64,000 bases of DNA from Acanthosepion lycidas (GCA_963932145.1 OZ010599.1:43053232-43117231); one strand, 5' to 3'; numbered from the stretch's first letter, positions 1-11,390 are shown. Notes: a model not told the origin generated them from the letters alone. Program-made: numbers and translations.

Positions 1-383
1 TAAAAGTGCATATAACAAACATTAATGCCATTTTACATATCTGCCAATTCCCAGTCAGCATCCTTATATTGAAATGCTTGTTTTTGTAAAAAAATTCCAT
101 AACTATAATGGATAAATTTAAAATTTGAAAATAATTATAACAGAGCATGTGTTTTTAAAAATCACCATCACAACTGAACTCACTGGTTGCCCCATACTTT
201 CATCCTTGGGCCACATCTAAACTAGGCTTAGAAAATCATTTGGGCACTGCGAAAGGTCATTTTAATTAATGGAATTAAATTAATCTTTCACTCTCCAGTA
301 GTTTAACATTGCCTGAGGAGACACATTTATAGTGTTGGAACATGATTTTAACCATGTAGCGATTTTAATGATATCTATATATA

Positions 384-421
<38 letters not shown>
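1..421. repeat. Intron with SINE fragment and (TA)n tract
   Basis: Positions about 178-240 match the 3' part of the tRNA-type SINE seen at 13795-13925 (CACTGGTTGCCCC.. then CCACATCTAA..TTAGAAAAT). Positions 377-420 are mostly (TA)n and lead straight into a mariner-type MITE. No coding sequence is visible. Confidence 0.55.
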
Positions 422-422
<1 letters not shown>

Positions 423-493
423 GTTGGTTCAAAAATAATGTCGTTTTTTGACGTTCAACTTCAAAAGAAAAACGACATTATTTTTGCAACCTA
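422..493. mobile_element. Mariner-type palindromic MITE, copy 1 (diverged)
   Basis: Inverted arms built on GTTGGTTCAAAAATAATGTC and its complement surround a short loop. It is set inside a (TA)n tract, consistent with TA target choice. The left end has lost the canonical TTAG start. Confidence 0.75.
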
Positions 494-1299
494 ATATATA
501 TATAACAAAAATTTGTTGAATCTGATAAGGTAATTTAATTTATGACCCCCACTCTTATTCTCAAAAATACAAAAACATTTTCCTTACATACAGTTTTGTT
601 TTTCATTCTGTCCTGAAGAAGCTGAAACCAACAGACAAAATGTATCATTCATAGCTTTTCCACTTTGTCTCGTCATCTATACTTTTGTTTCAGATACGAT
701 TATACATCCTACAAACACACACGCACACACACGCAATGAAATGGAGGTTGAATACCTATGTAGATGCTTTTTTCTTTCTCTTATCCTGCATATAAGTGTT
801 TGATAGTACAATTTCAATCACTTATACACATGAAATTATATAAAGGATACCAATATTGGTCTTACTTCCATACTTGCTGCTATTTGTTGTACAGCAGAAG
901 AGTTAATCTATAATGATATGTGTCTCTCAGACATACTGGGTTACTTTTTAGCTGAATTCAATATTTTCTTTTCATGTTTTTATTTTGGGATACAAAAGAA
1001 GTATTTTGTTGTTTGGTTAACACATTTGTCCATTCAACCATGTCTTGTTTCTTTTTCTTTTCATGATAAAATCAGTGATAAAATCTCCAATCTCTGCATT
1101 TGGTTGGTAGATGCATGTTTTACTTTCTATTTTCTTACTCGGTTTGATTGTTGCATTGAAATCCTTTTTTCACTTTCAACTCATTACATTCCACATATAT
1201 TCTACATTCTATCTTCTAGTAATTCAGTTCACCCTCTATTCCTTTCGTTTTGGATTCTTACACTCATTTTTGTAATTCTCCTTAGCCACATTTCTGTAT
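494..1299. other. Intron, no feature seen apart from a short (CA)n
   Basis: AT-rich sequence with a CA/CGCA-rich microsatellite at about 713-735. I see no splice-flanked open segment and no recognised repeat. Confidence 0.5.
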
Positions 1300-1830
1300 A
1301 TCTATCCTCCTCCTTCCACATGTCTCTGTCCTCCTCCTCCTCCTTCCACATGTCTCTGTCCTCCTCCTCCTCCTTCCACATGTCTCTGTCCTCCTCCTTC
1401 CACATGTCTCTGTCCTCCTCCTTCCACATGTCTCTGTCCTTCTCCTTCCACATGTCTCTGTCCTTCTCCTTTCACATGTCTCTGTCCTCCTCCTTTCACA
1501 TGTCTCTGTCCTCCTCCTTTCACATGTCTCTGTCCTCCTCCTTTCACATGTCTCTGTCCTCCTCCTTTCACATGTTTCTGTCCTCCTCCTTTCACATGTC
1601 TCTGTCCTCCTCCTCCTTCCTCATGTCTATTTCCTCCTTCTCCTTTCTCTCTCATGTCTCTGTCCTCCTTCTCCTCTCTCTCTCTCATGTCTCTGTCCTC
1701 CTTCTCCTCTCTCTCTCTCATGTCTCTGTCCTCCTTCTCCTCTCTCTCTCATGTCTCTGTCCTCCTTCTCCTCTCTCTCTCTCATGTCTCTGTCCTCCTC
1801 CATCTGCCTCTTCCTTCTCCTGCCTCTATC
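1300..1830. repeat. CT-rich minisatellite, about 21-27 bp unit
   Basis: About 20 imperfect tandem copies of a unit of the form TCCTCCTCCTTCCACATGTC plus TCTG. The unit drifts from a CCACATGTC version (about 1310-1460) through TTCACATGTC (about 1468-1600) to a CTCTCTCTCATGTC version (about 1640-1790). This one-way drift suggests stepwise local amplification. Open frames across it on both strands (for example 918-1961 +) are products of the repeat, not genes. Confidence 0.9.
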
Positions 1831-2675
1831 CTCATCCTTTCAGCTTAATCTCTCTTTTCTACACCCTCATTCCTGTCTTTTTCCACCACCTCACTTCTTT
1901 CTGTTTCTTTTTCTTAAGCTGGCACTGTTCCAGGTCACCTATGTGCAGGTGTAACCTTTAAATTTACATCCTGCATGCCATTTATACCAACTGGAGAAAT
2001 GTCATTTGATAAACCTATTTAACTCTACTATGTGATAGTTTGACCTAAAAGCCTAATAAAATTATAAACCATTGCTGATTTCTTTATTTTTCTCTCTTGA
2101 TTTCTCTGATTTACTCTTATTAATTTTTTTATTCTTAAGCCACTTTCTCTACCCTTCTCTTGTTCATTTTTATGACTTCACTTGTTTCTTTCACCTTCCT
2201 TACTTGCTCAGCTTGTCATTTTACTTGAGTTGATGTCATTTTGTTACGTCTTCTCTCCCCTTTTACTTTCACTAAATGTCCTTATAAGGACATAACAGAA
2301 ATATGTTATCTCACTCTAACCTGACCCCACCATTTATTAACTTCCCCCACATTCATTCTTTAAATTCAATATATGAGCAATGCCACACCTTGCTGAATTG
2401 GCACTCATTTTTTTAACTGGTAGTTTATGAGTGGTATTCATCATAATGTCACCATTTCATGACAGTACAATTACCTCCAACACTGAACATAAACAAAGAT
2501 TGAGCTTATTGCTGATAAAAAAAAAAAGAAAAAAAGGTAGCCTTACAATGTATAATTGGAGACTTGTAATTCATCGCAAAAAGAATTACATGATTAATTT
2601 TGTAGATCATTGCTAAATTTTTAGCTTTGTGTAATTTTAAGTTTAAGCTTCTTGTATTGTATAATGATGCCTTAC
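1831..2675. other. Intron, nothing recognised
   Basis: Pyrimidine-rich and AT-rich sequence without a repeat or exon that I can identify. Confidence 0.4.
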
Positions 2676-2677
2676 AC

Positions 2678-3191
2678 CAGTGTTTCTCAACCTTTTTAAG
2701 CAGGGACACACCTAGAAGCAAATGAAAATATCACAGCACCCGTAGCAAAATTTTTAAAGGATTTACATTTAATTGTTATGAGTTATAAAACTATAGAGTT
2801 TTAAAAAATATGCACAAATATGATCTTATTTTATTTCAATGTTTCTATTCAACTTTTTGTGCAGTTTATTTAGTGTGAAACTTGTGCCTGGTGTTTTTTC
2901 ACAATTTATTCAATGTTTGGGTCGAATGCGCAATAAGTAGACCCTCATTTCTTCTTCAGTTGAGCATAGTTTTTCTTGTTTCTTATTTTTTATTATTTAG
3001 GGTTGAGAAGCCTATTTCACATGAATAAGAAGTAGAAAATTCCACTAAATCTGATAATTTTTATCTAATGTGTGATATTCCTTTTGTATTAAAATCCAAA
3101 ATATATCAATGGATGACAATATTTTGCGGAACACTTAAGAGGATTGTGTGGCAAATTAGTTTACCATGGCATGGTGGTTGAGAATCACTAC
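2678..3191. mobile_element. hAT-like non-autonomous element, copy 1
   Basis: The left end reads CAGTGTTTCTCAACCTTTTT and the right end GGTTGAGAATCACTA, a short inverted repeat of the type found in many hAT elements. The flanks CCTTACAC and CCTAATGC could be a decayed 8-bp target duplication. A second copy lies at 54042-54450. No transposase frame remains. Confidence 0.6.
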
Positions 3192-3249
3192 CTAATGCTG
3201 ATATTTTGAGTTTGTTTTTAAAAGTCTCATGCAAACACCAATTATTTTT

Positions 3250-3272
3250 ATTTTATTTTATTTTATTTTATT
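3250..3272. repeat. (TTTTA)n short tandem repeat
   Basis: Four to five tandem copies of ATTTT. Confidence 0.8.
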
Positions 3273-3464
3273 TACACAATTTATATGATAGATTCTTCAC
3301 ATGGTGCTATAGAGCACTCCTCAATTTCTGCTGAAACTAAGAACTAAACAGAAGACTAAATTTGTCTTGTTAACCTCAGTCTATGACTGTGTTTAAGGCC
3401 AGCAAAAGTTTTGTCAAAAAAGTGCTTAATAGATGACTAGCAAAAATGGTCTATAAATAAATAA

Positions 3465-4048
3465 AATAAATATTCAAGTAACTTATCTCCTGACCAACTC
3501 CAGATTTTTGCATAATACTGAACCTTTGGTCAGAGGTTCCAATAAACCTACTGAATTATTACCAGGTATCATATTCGTCTTCCACAAAACAAATGCTGAT
3601 TGTAGACACCAAAGTTGAAATTTGAAAATATGCACCATGCATAAGTTCATTAAGAACATGACACCATTTAAATGTCCAGAACTAATTAAAATGTTGGATT
3701 TAAAAAAAAAAAAAAAATGTTATAAAATATAAACACAGCAAATTCACTAGCAGTTGCATAATTCAGAAAAGAGACATTGAAACCATTGTAATAACAAATT
3801 ATTTAAAAAAACAAAAAACAAGCATTTTAATTGCTTCTAAATATTTAAATTTTGCCACATTTTTAATGTATATGCATGGTGCATATTTAAAATTGAAAAT
3901 TTGGTGTCTACAAGTAGTATTTGTTTTTGTAGAGTATTAATGATACCTGGTAATAATTCAATAGATTTTTCAGGCCTTCTAACCTGATGAGCAGTATTAC
4001 GGGAAACTGTAGTTGGTCAAGAGATAAGTTACTTGAACATTTAATAAT
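3465..4048. mobile_element. Foldback element with arms of about 180 bp
   Basis: The left arm (about 3465-3642) and right arm (about 3868-4048) are inverted copies at roughly 80 percent by eye. Matching landmarks include TTCAAGTAACTTATCTC, GAATTATTACCAGGTATCAT, TGTAGACACCAAA and ATATGCACCATGCAT. The 225-bp centre is AT-rich and non-coding. No transposase is present, and the superfamily is unknown to me. Confidence 0.7.
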
Positions 4049-4057
4049 TTATCTTTA

Positions 4058-4776
4058 TCTATAAAAGGCAGGATGTGTGTTTGTGTGTGTGTGTGTAACG
4101 AATACACGGATGCAATTTTCGACAGATTTGTACCAAAATTTACATGCACATGCAAGTTAGTGGGAAGACCAAGACTAACTTTGCATTTCCCAACTCCCAT
4201 CGATAGTGGAAATAATCAATTTTTTTTTCATGCTTCTACGGCAGTTTTCATGTAGTTTGCAGCCATTTTCTATTGGCCAGCGTGAGAGCCAACAGCTGAC
4301 TGACATGAATGTTAACTAGCATGCTAGCATGCAAAAAATCGATAGCTGCATTCGTCACAAGTGTGAAAAATTTAAATCTGCATGGCACTTTACTCCAATT
4401 GGCTCATTCGCTTGTTTAACTCAACGTTGATTCTGATTCTGCAGAATTGGGTTGGGTGTGAAAAAGTATTTGTTAACATTTTTTTTTTTTTCATTCAGTT
4501 TTTCCAGTTACAAGTCCTTTTTTAAAGCTGATCATTTTGTGTTCATTTTGTTTAGTTCTTTTTTCGTAACAGATTTAATGTTTACTATAGAGCTTAGTAA
4601 AAATTCTCAGTGTGAGATAGGCAAGAAGTAAGGCATGTAGCAACATCAGCACGGCAAAGGGCACTCCTTTAAAGGCAAGGAAGGGCAAAAATATTTTAAG
4701 TCAAGTGATAGCGATTGTTGTATGAGTCGTACGATTTTTGAATCAAGCATGGGCAACGCCGGGCCATGCTGCTAGT
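4058..4776 (+). mobile_element. Helitron-like non-autonomous element
   Basis: It starts TCTATAAAAGGCAGG and ends in GGGCAACGCCGGGC, a short hairpin-capable GC stretch, followed by CTAGT. A TC start and a hairpin before CTAG(T) are the ends expected of Helitrons, which insert between A and T and leave no target duplication. A (GT)n run lies at about 4074-4096. No Rep/helicase frame is present. Confidence 0.55.
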
Positions 4777-6029
4777 TGACTATAAGCAGAAAAGTTCTAT
4801 AGGTCACATTCCCAAAAATAACTACAGACAAAAGAAAAATATGTGTATTTAAAATCAAAACAAAATGTTTTACAGTAGATCTCGTAGATCTGTAAAAAAA
4901 AAAAAAAAAAAAAAAAAAGTTTATTTTATGAGAGAATCAGATAAAAAAATATTAGGAATTTTACAACTTAATATCTCATTTATTTAACCCCCACTCCCAC
5001 CCACTTTTATTTTGTAGCACCCTGCTTGATGTGTAATTGTCTATTAGGGTTGTGATTTTTGTTGTGGTCATAACCTGCAGTACTTAAGAAGTATTAAAAT
5101 CTCCAGGTTATTAACTTACTGCACTTCTCTACATCACAATTTCTTCTAAGTGTATCTATCAAGTATATAAACAACTTAGCTAATAGTAATAAAAGTTAGA
5201 CCACATTTTTTATTCTTTTCTTAAATATAAAGGCAATTATAGCTTTAAGAAATTTAAATTTATTTCTTTGTCTCCTCCTTCAAAACCCTTAAGGGACCGA
5301 GGCACAAGAGTTAAACATTTAACAATTAAAAATAATCAACAATTTTAAAAATAGATTTCATTCAATGACCGCCTGATTCTGATTTTTTTAAATCAGTGTT
5401 TTTACAGCAGTCTGTGAATTCATCAAAAATATATAGACAGTGTTTTATTTAGGTTTGAATCTACCTAGAGTTTTCAAAGTTAAGCTATCTAGACACAAAT
5501 TTATACTTTTTATGAATAATTTCCAGACAATAGCAAATGTTTTTCAAAACACACTAGTAGGTAGTAACTTAATAATTTCAGACACCTTTTTTATTATTAA
5601 CTAACTTAAAAGCCTCACTCTATGCGGACTTTTAAACTTGCTCCTGTAGAGGGTTAATTGGGCCGGAGCAAGACAACAATGATAATTTTGAAGAAATAAC
5701 TTTGAATTCCTCAATTCATTCTCTGGAACTTGAAAACCTCTCTTTAATTCTGATTTGGGCTATAAATCCAATTCTGGCCAAAAGACTGATTTGGGCTGAA
5801 ATTCCAATTCATCCTGAAATTAATTTCTTCAAATCACAAACTCTGTGGAACTTCAAAATCTCATGAAACCTTTCACTTTAACTCTGATTCCTTGGCATTT
5901 TGAAGAAATAAAATTGATTTCCTCAATTCACAAATTTTGAAGATATTTAACTGAATTTAAAACAAAAATTTTTAAGTTCACAAAGTTTTTGTGTTACTAT
6001 GAACTCAATATAAATTAAAAAAATTTTAA
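4777..6029. other. Intron, nothing recognised
   Basis: AT-rich. A poly-A run lies near 4894-4918. Around 5640-5950 several loosely repeated phrases (AATTCCTCAATTCA, CTTTAACTCTGATT, GAAGAAATAA) suggest an old degraded tandem repeat. Confidence 0.4.
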
Positions 6030-6031
6030 TA

Positions 6032-6118
6032 TTAGGTTGGTGCAAAAATAATATTGTTTTTTTTTTTTTGATGTTAAAAACTACATCAAAAAACGATATT
6101 ATTTTTGCACCAACCTAA
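6032..6118. mobile_element. Mariner-type palindromic MITE, copy 2
   Basis: 87 bp, with TTAGGTTGGTGCAAAAATAA at the left and its complement at the right, flanked by TA on both sides (6030-6031 and 6119-6120). The element is one imperfect hairpin. Confidence 0.92.
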
Positions 6119-6584
6119 TATCACTAATTTTTTCCAGTTATTTTAAAATTTTAATTGTTAACTGTTCTCTCCTTATCTCAATGCTGGATGTTCAAGCATG
6201 AAGGGCAGATTTTCAACCCCAGGATCATCCTGATTCCAAAAAGGTATAATATGTATATGCAAGTGTGGCCTGAGTTTGAGAAGTTTCAGACAGATGGATG
6301 GACAGACAGAATTTGCCGTTAGATAGAAGGTTTCATTGCTGAGCATTAAAAGGTGTGCATGACTTCATTGAATAAATTTGTACACAAATCTATAATAGAA
6401 TAATTTTGATTCCTGCATTATTTGCAATGATGTCATTATATATTATGGCAGAGTATACAAGACAGGTAGGGGCAAGTTGAACATTGAGAGCAAAAATGCT
6501 AAAATGTTAAAAGTTTGGAATCATACTTAACACTATTCTTTCCCTTACTAAGGTAGTTTTATTTACTGTACTTGACTTTTTAAT

Positions 6585-7225
6585 GCCATGTTCCTTCAGG
6601 ACATAGACAGTCATGGCTCTTCACAGTTTCTGCTTCTTTATTATCTGCAAATTGCCATGACATATGGGAAAGATAGGAAAACGGTTTCCTGTTACCTTCT
6701 CCATGTGTTTGAATTCAGAGTTGTCCTTCTACCCAAGGCCTAGAAAGTTCAGTCTACCCTGTTATTTAATTCATAGCTGGTAGAAGAGCAACAGACAAGG
6801 TGAGATTTGAACTTGGTTATCCATTTCTCCTTTTCGCATCAATAAGTTACGCTATCTACACATCCTAGGTTTGATCATTACTCAGTAATAACTTCACAAC
6901 AAAAACAAGAATTGTACATTGTATTGTTAACACAGCAGATAATCTTTCAACATTTTTACCTTTTGATCGTCCTGTTCACACTCCTTGTTTCCTATTTAGG
7001 ATTGGGTTTCCAGTTCCTTCTCTGCCTAAAACTCTGAAATTTTATTTACTCCCCCCCCCACTACTCAATAAGAGTAGTTAAATTCATCTATTATCCAGTT
7101 CATGCTCCTCCCCAGTCTTTTAAACAGGAGTAGAGGTTATCACTTGTTTCCAATTTTGGATTGGGTTTCCAGTTCTTTCTCCTAATGTCTTCTCATTCTC
7201 TTCCACTCTCAGTAACCCCTTGCAT
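6585..7225 (-). mobile_element. Degraded LINE 3' fragment (family 1)
   Basis: Phrases such as ATGCCATGTTCCTTCAGGAC and TCATGGCTCT match the better copies at 10855, 17395, 18550 and 39225, which on the minus strand encode the C-terminal part of a LINE reverse transcriptase. Heavily decayed. Confidence 0.4.
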
Positions 7226-7263
7226 CTTAGTGATATTACTGCCTTGTTTGGAGTGAAATGATT

Positions 7264-7300
7264 TTAAAAAAAAAAAAAAAAAAAAATTTTTTTTTTTAAA
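7264..7300. repeat. Poly-A run joined to poly-T run
   Basis: About 20 A followed directly by about 11 T, 120 bp upstream of the first exon. Confidence 0.85.
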
Positions 7301-7421
7301 TAATTCTCATAATTTAAACTACTCCAGTAACATTGTATAAAATTTACTTTTGTTTGTTTAATAACTCATTTAAAAGTTTTATTAAATTTTCATCTTGGTC
7401 TTTTTTTTTTCCTTTCTGCAG

Positions 7422-7464
7422 ATCCAATCAACTGAAGGAAGAAAACGATAGACGTCTTCGAAAT
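7422..7464 (+). CDS. LIMCH1: Exon: late part of CH domain (SNQLKEENDRRLRN)
   Basis: A 43-nt exon. A T-rich tract and CTGCAG precede it, and AAAT|GTAAGT is a strong donor. It starts with the last base of a split codon and then encodes SNQLKEENDRRLRN, ending in phase 0. In calponin-type CH domains of LIMCH1/LMO7, a similar E-x-x-DRRLxN helix lies just before the YWLGR motif, and the next exon supplies exactly that motif in phase. The exon is too short to show as an open frame of its own. Earlier CH exons must lie upstream of the window; I found none between 1 and 7421. Confidence 0.85.
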
Positions 7465-7599
7465 GTAAGTGTCACTTAATTTTTCTTCACTAATGAATGC
7501 ATGATTGTTAGCAAAAGAAACAGCCCAACATGCAAATTACAAATGGAAGATCAGTTTAAAGATCTGGAAAGTCTTTTAACAGATGATGGAAAATGCAAC

Positions 7600-7775
7600 A
7601 CTGAAATCTGAAAGCATAGTGGGATAGTGAAAGATGTCTTCCAAAAACTAAGCAAAGTATTAAGAAATAAAAAAAATCCTTAGAAACAAAGAAAAGATTA
7701 CTGAACTGTTATGTAACATCAGTCCTTCTATATAGGTAGTGAATAATGGACAGTCTCCTTGCAGATGTTACAGAA
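7600..7775 (+). mobile_element. LINE fragment (family 1), plus orientation
   Basis: AAGCAAAGTATTAAGAAATA, then AACAAAGAAAAGATTACTG, is the reverse complement of the segment near 11240-11340. The minus-strand copy encodes a KLSKVLRNRK...ETKKRVLISYIISVLLCGIE-type stretch, typical of the thumb region of LINE reverse transcriptases. Frame broken. Confidence 0.6.
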
Positions 7776-8480
7776 ATTGTTTCGACATTTTTTGTTTTAA
7801 CAATTTTTAGCTGAGTGAAGTGGACTACACGAGAACCATGTCAAACAGTCCTGACAAAGAAGGTCACTGAGTAAAGCCAGACTCAGTTTTTGATGAATGA
7901 CTTTTTTTAGACAGAGCTGACAAGATAAAGAAGGCCTGGTCTCTATAAGGCAGTGGCCCTCTAGAGCAAAAAGCCAGAAAGGCATAGAAGGGGACAAGAG
8001 ACCATTCACCACAATGCAAAAAGGAAGATATGCCCATTAGACTGTTGCAGCCCACCCCATTCAGCATGCTTCACCTCTGCCTTGATCATCTATAGCAGAA
8101 GGTTACAATGAGAATAAAATTTGCCTACTGCCATGATTTCGTCCTGTGGTTTTATTTTATGGTTTTATTTCTTGACAAAGAATTATTTTTTAAGTCCTAA
8201 GTGTTTGAGTGGAAGAAACTGCACGCTGAGAATGTGTCTGGTCTGAGCTACAATGCTATACCAAATTAAACAATACTTGCTTCAATAATTTTATCCTTAT
8301 CTCCTTTGCAAAAATACACAATAACTCTTCAAAATGATTTAGCCTAAGTATATATAAACATACAAAACCCAGTTATTTGTCAAATCATTGGGCACTTAAC
8401 CTCTTAACTCTGCTATTTTTCTATGCATTGAGTTTCCTGCTATATATCTTGAGATCTTTGACATAATATAAAGAATCTGT
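7776..8480. other. Intron, unclassified
   Basis: Contains a moderately GC stretch (7800-8160) that may be another LINE relic; I cannot assign it. No exon seen. Confidence 0.35.
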
Positions 8481-8489
8481 AACATTATT

Positions 8490-8935
8490 AATCTTGACCT
8501 GGCATCTTGGCTTCACTTTCCACCACCATAACAGGGCTTCCCTGTACACTTTCTAGACATATTTTCATCGCAATTGTTCTAATGAGCTTGCCTCTTTGGT
8601 ATCACAACTGCATAGTACTAGATTAGCAACATGATCTTATCATTTTACTGTTGTAATAGCTAGATGTAACCATAAATTCTGTTCTAATAGTTTGTTCTCT
8701 GGTATTTGTCAACTGTGGAACTTTCTTCAGACTTCCTGCTTACCTGTCAACTACAATCTTTAAAAATTAAAATGCAATATCAGTCGCTATCTTCTGTCTT
8801 CCTGAATTCTGTTCTTTTATTGTCCTTTCTCCTCAGTAACATTTTCTCTTTTGCTTTCACTCTCAATAACCCTCTGTGTCTTAGTGGCATTATCACCTTT
8901 TTTTGGTGTGAAAAGATTTAAAAAAAATGTTAATC
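8490..8935 (+). mobile_element. CR1/Jockey-like LINE 3' end (family 2)
   Basis: Parallel to the clearer copies at 51140-51545 and 13080-13590: TTCCCTGTACACTTTCTAGA, CATAAATTCTGTTCTAATAG, TTTAAAAATTAAAATGCAAT, and the 3' end TTTTTTGGTGTGAAAAGATT. The encoded end resembles the final residues (NSL...F...FK) of CR1-like reverse transcriptase proteins. Disrupted. Confidence 0.65.
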
Positions 8936-9109
8936 AGCAACATCCATGGCATTAAATACCTTAAGTATGAAGATGAATCAAATAGTAATGAAACTTGTTT
9001 TATTATATAAGAAACACATCATGATATAGCTATATATCACAGTTTCACATTCCTACTTTTCAACATTGTCACCACCTCTTTCAATAATAGTATTCCACCT
9101 ACAAATAAA

Positions 9110-9450
9110 ATTCAGCTGGCTGCTTGTGTAGCCAATTCCTTACAGCAGTTTAAAAGTGATAAGTCTTACCAATTATAATTAACCCATAACTGGGGGGTAA
9201 GAAGAGATGTTTTAATATTTTTACCAGGATTATTTGTGTTTAAGTGAATATGATGAACCCAACTAGAATTGGAACTCGGCTCTCTGATTAATAATTCCAA
9301 GCTATTATCCATTGCACCACTCTCATATCCAAGCTTACAGCATTTGGTATTCCCAAGTGGTCACTGAACTAGGTACTGACTAGGCTCAATGTCGCTTAAC
9401 TTTGGTGATCATACAGGAGCAAGTGTTTCAACATGATATGACCATAAGCC
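9110..9450 (-). mobile_element. 5S rRNA-headed composite SINE, copy 1
   Basis: On the minus strand, 9450-9333 aligns over its whole length (118 bp) with a 5S rRNA: GGCTTATGGTCATATCATGT at the start, AAGTTAAGCGACATTGAGC in the box A region, GTGACCACTTGGGAATACC in the box C region, and GCTGTAAGC at the end. It runs into a tRNA-like body (9332-9180) with GTGCAATGGATAATAGC and GAGTTCCAATTCTAGTTGG. It is too diverged to be a working 5S gene. Confidence 0.85.
9333..9450 (-). pseudogene. 5S rRNA-derived SINE head (full length)
   Basis: The best-preserved 5S-like unit in the window by length, about 118 nt against about 120 for metazoan 5S rRNA. Internal promoter boxes are recognisable but mutated, and the unit is fused to a tRNA-like body, so this is a retroposon head rather than a 5S gene. 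Confidence 0.85.
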
Positions 9451-10050
9451 TGAAATGTTATGATAACAACAAAGATGAAGATATTAGTCTGAATGTAAAT
9501 AATAACTCCTTATCCCAGAAATTCAGACAGATTAATATACTAAGAGATTTTTCATTTCTTTGGTGTCAGGCATTTCACAATAGTTTATAGTGCCTTTAAA
9601 ACCACAAAGAATTTTAATATTACAAGTCTTCATAATTTTTTAAGGTAAAATTATTAAATTTATTAATATACAGAGTGAGGCAAAAGTTGTGCACCATAGG
9701 GATAATTTATTAAAAGTATAATTACATAAAACATTTTTATTTACTTATTAATATGTGCTGTTCAAAATGTCCTCCTTTTTCAAAACACATTTCAATTTTG
9801 TGCCTGCATGATTAATTAACACGTCGGTTTCCTGTCATTTTACTGTATTCATATTTAATTCTTTGAGTCCCTCAATATGCTGATATTTTGCTAACCATTC
9901 AAACAAAAAATATAATAAATAAATAGTTTCAATAAACAGTGTAATAAGTAGTTTTTATTATTATTATTTTTTTTTTTTTTTGTGAATTCTCAAGAACAAA
10001 GAAAATGTATAAATTCACTTTTGTGTTTGTTTTATTACAATCCTAATCAT
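9451..10050. other. Intron with short repeat tails
   Basis: At about 9458-9510, AACAACAAAGATGAAGATATT and the following AGTCTGAATGTAAATAATAA resemble the Penelope-associated tail described at 40680-40775. The region around 9664-9700 (CAGAGTGAGGCAAAAGTTG) looks like a transposon end, but I found no partner. A poly-T run is at 9967-9981. Confidence 0.4.
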
Positions 10051-10062
10051 TTTTTAAAACAA

Positions 10063-10130
10063 ACATTGCTAAAGAGTGAAGGTAGTTAAAAAAAAGCAGT
10101 GACATGGGGAAAAAACATCCTTTTTGACAC
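10063..10130. repeat. Short dispersed repeat ending TTTTTGACAC, copy 1
   Basis: ATTGCTAAAGAGTGAAGGTA through TCCTTTTTGACAC matches two further copies at 11725-11795 (inverted) and 11912-11975 (direct). Confidence 0.6.
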
Positions 10131-10854
10131 TACATCTTATTGCAGGCACATTTATCCATGTTTGCCAAATATTTTGTGTCATTATTTATCATCTCAAATC
10201 CCAACTTTCAAATTGAGTGCAATACCACGGTTCCAAAATCGACCTGCCCTAATGTTCATAAGGATTCTAGGTATCACTTTATCTATGAATATTACTTGTA
10301 ATATCATGTCAGCTTATGATGGTAACTTCAAATCATATACAGCTGTTATTTGCATTGGTAGATATTAAGGAACAAAAACAGTTATTGGATTTTAATTAAA
10401 TTGTGTTTTGTTTTGTTTTTTTTTACTTTTTTTTTTCTTTTTTTTTTGTTAGAATTTAGAATCAATTATGAATTCATTTAAACTGGGGTTTTCATCTTGG
10501 TGGTTATAGTCACAATATTTCCCCTATTATAACCTCTGACCTTTAGCAGATGTTTGTCATATTCAGAAATGTTAAACCAAACTTTTTATTCCATCTGCAG
10601 TTATGTAGTCTTATTTTGCCAACCAGAAGAGCTGATTAAACTAAGAAGAATCAACTCATGAGATGCACACTGGTATAAACAGTGGAATAGGAAAAATCTT
10701 TCCTTGTGCATTGAATAAAGTGTTTATTTGAAATTTCCACAACATTACTAAATATAACAGGCACTTGAAAAATGCTGGATAGTACATTGACTGAAACATT
10801 CAACATAAAGATACCAGTTTGAATAAATCAGTGTATATTATTCTATGTTCTGTA

Positions 10855-11390
10855 TCTCTTCAGGAAGTGGGCGATCATGGCTCTCCACAACTTCCTATCA
10901 TTTGTAGCTTTTATTAAGTTTTGTCGTTTCACCATCCCTCTCACTCCTTATTCTGCCATCCATTTACACGATATTGTTAGATAGATTACTCTCACTTTCT
11001 CCCCTGTCCCTCAAGTATGTCCTGTGAGAGTCAAATTTCCCAAGCCGCCTTTCTTCAGTATGTCTTAGGAATTTCAATTGTCTCTAAGTATAAATGATCT
11101 TTCTGGTTACACTTTCCTTAAAAGTTCCACATTACTCACATGTTCAATCAATGGTATTCTCATCAATTTTCTGTAGAACTGCCTTTCTGTTGCCTCTTCT
11201 TCATCTTTGAGGAGATTGTTAAGCATTCAATGCCACATAGAAGGACTGATATTATGTAAGAGATCAGTACTCTTTTCTTTGTTTCTAATGAAATTTTCCT
11301 GTTTCTTAATACTTTGCTTAACTTTTGGAAGGCATATTTTCCTATTCCAAATGTTGGTATATTAAGAGAAATAGGAATTAAATTCAAGTG
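10855..11390 (-). mobile_element. LINE reverse transcriptase C-terminal fragment (family 1)
   Basis: The minus-strand frame 11387-11163 reads AFQKLSKVLRNRKISLETKK followed by RVLISYIISVLLCGIECLTI, typical of the thumb/connection part of non-LTR reverse transcriptases. It continues towards 10855, where the minus strand encodes the usual ARDRxxW-type ending in broken frames. The plus-strand landmark is CATGGCTCTCCACAA. At least five more copies lie in the window. Confidence 0.75.

Noticed and set aside
1302..1721. 139-codon open frame on the - strand
   Set aside because: Shadow of the same tandem repeat.
918..1961. 347-codon open frame on the + strand
   Set aside because: It is read through the CT-rich minisatellite; composition is repetitive Ser/Leu/His with no domain and no splice context.
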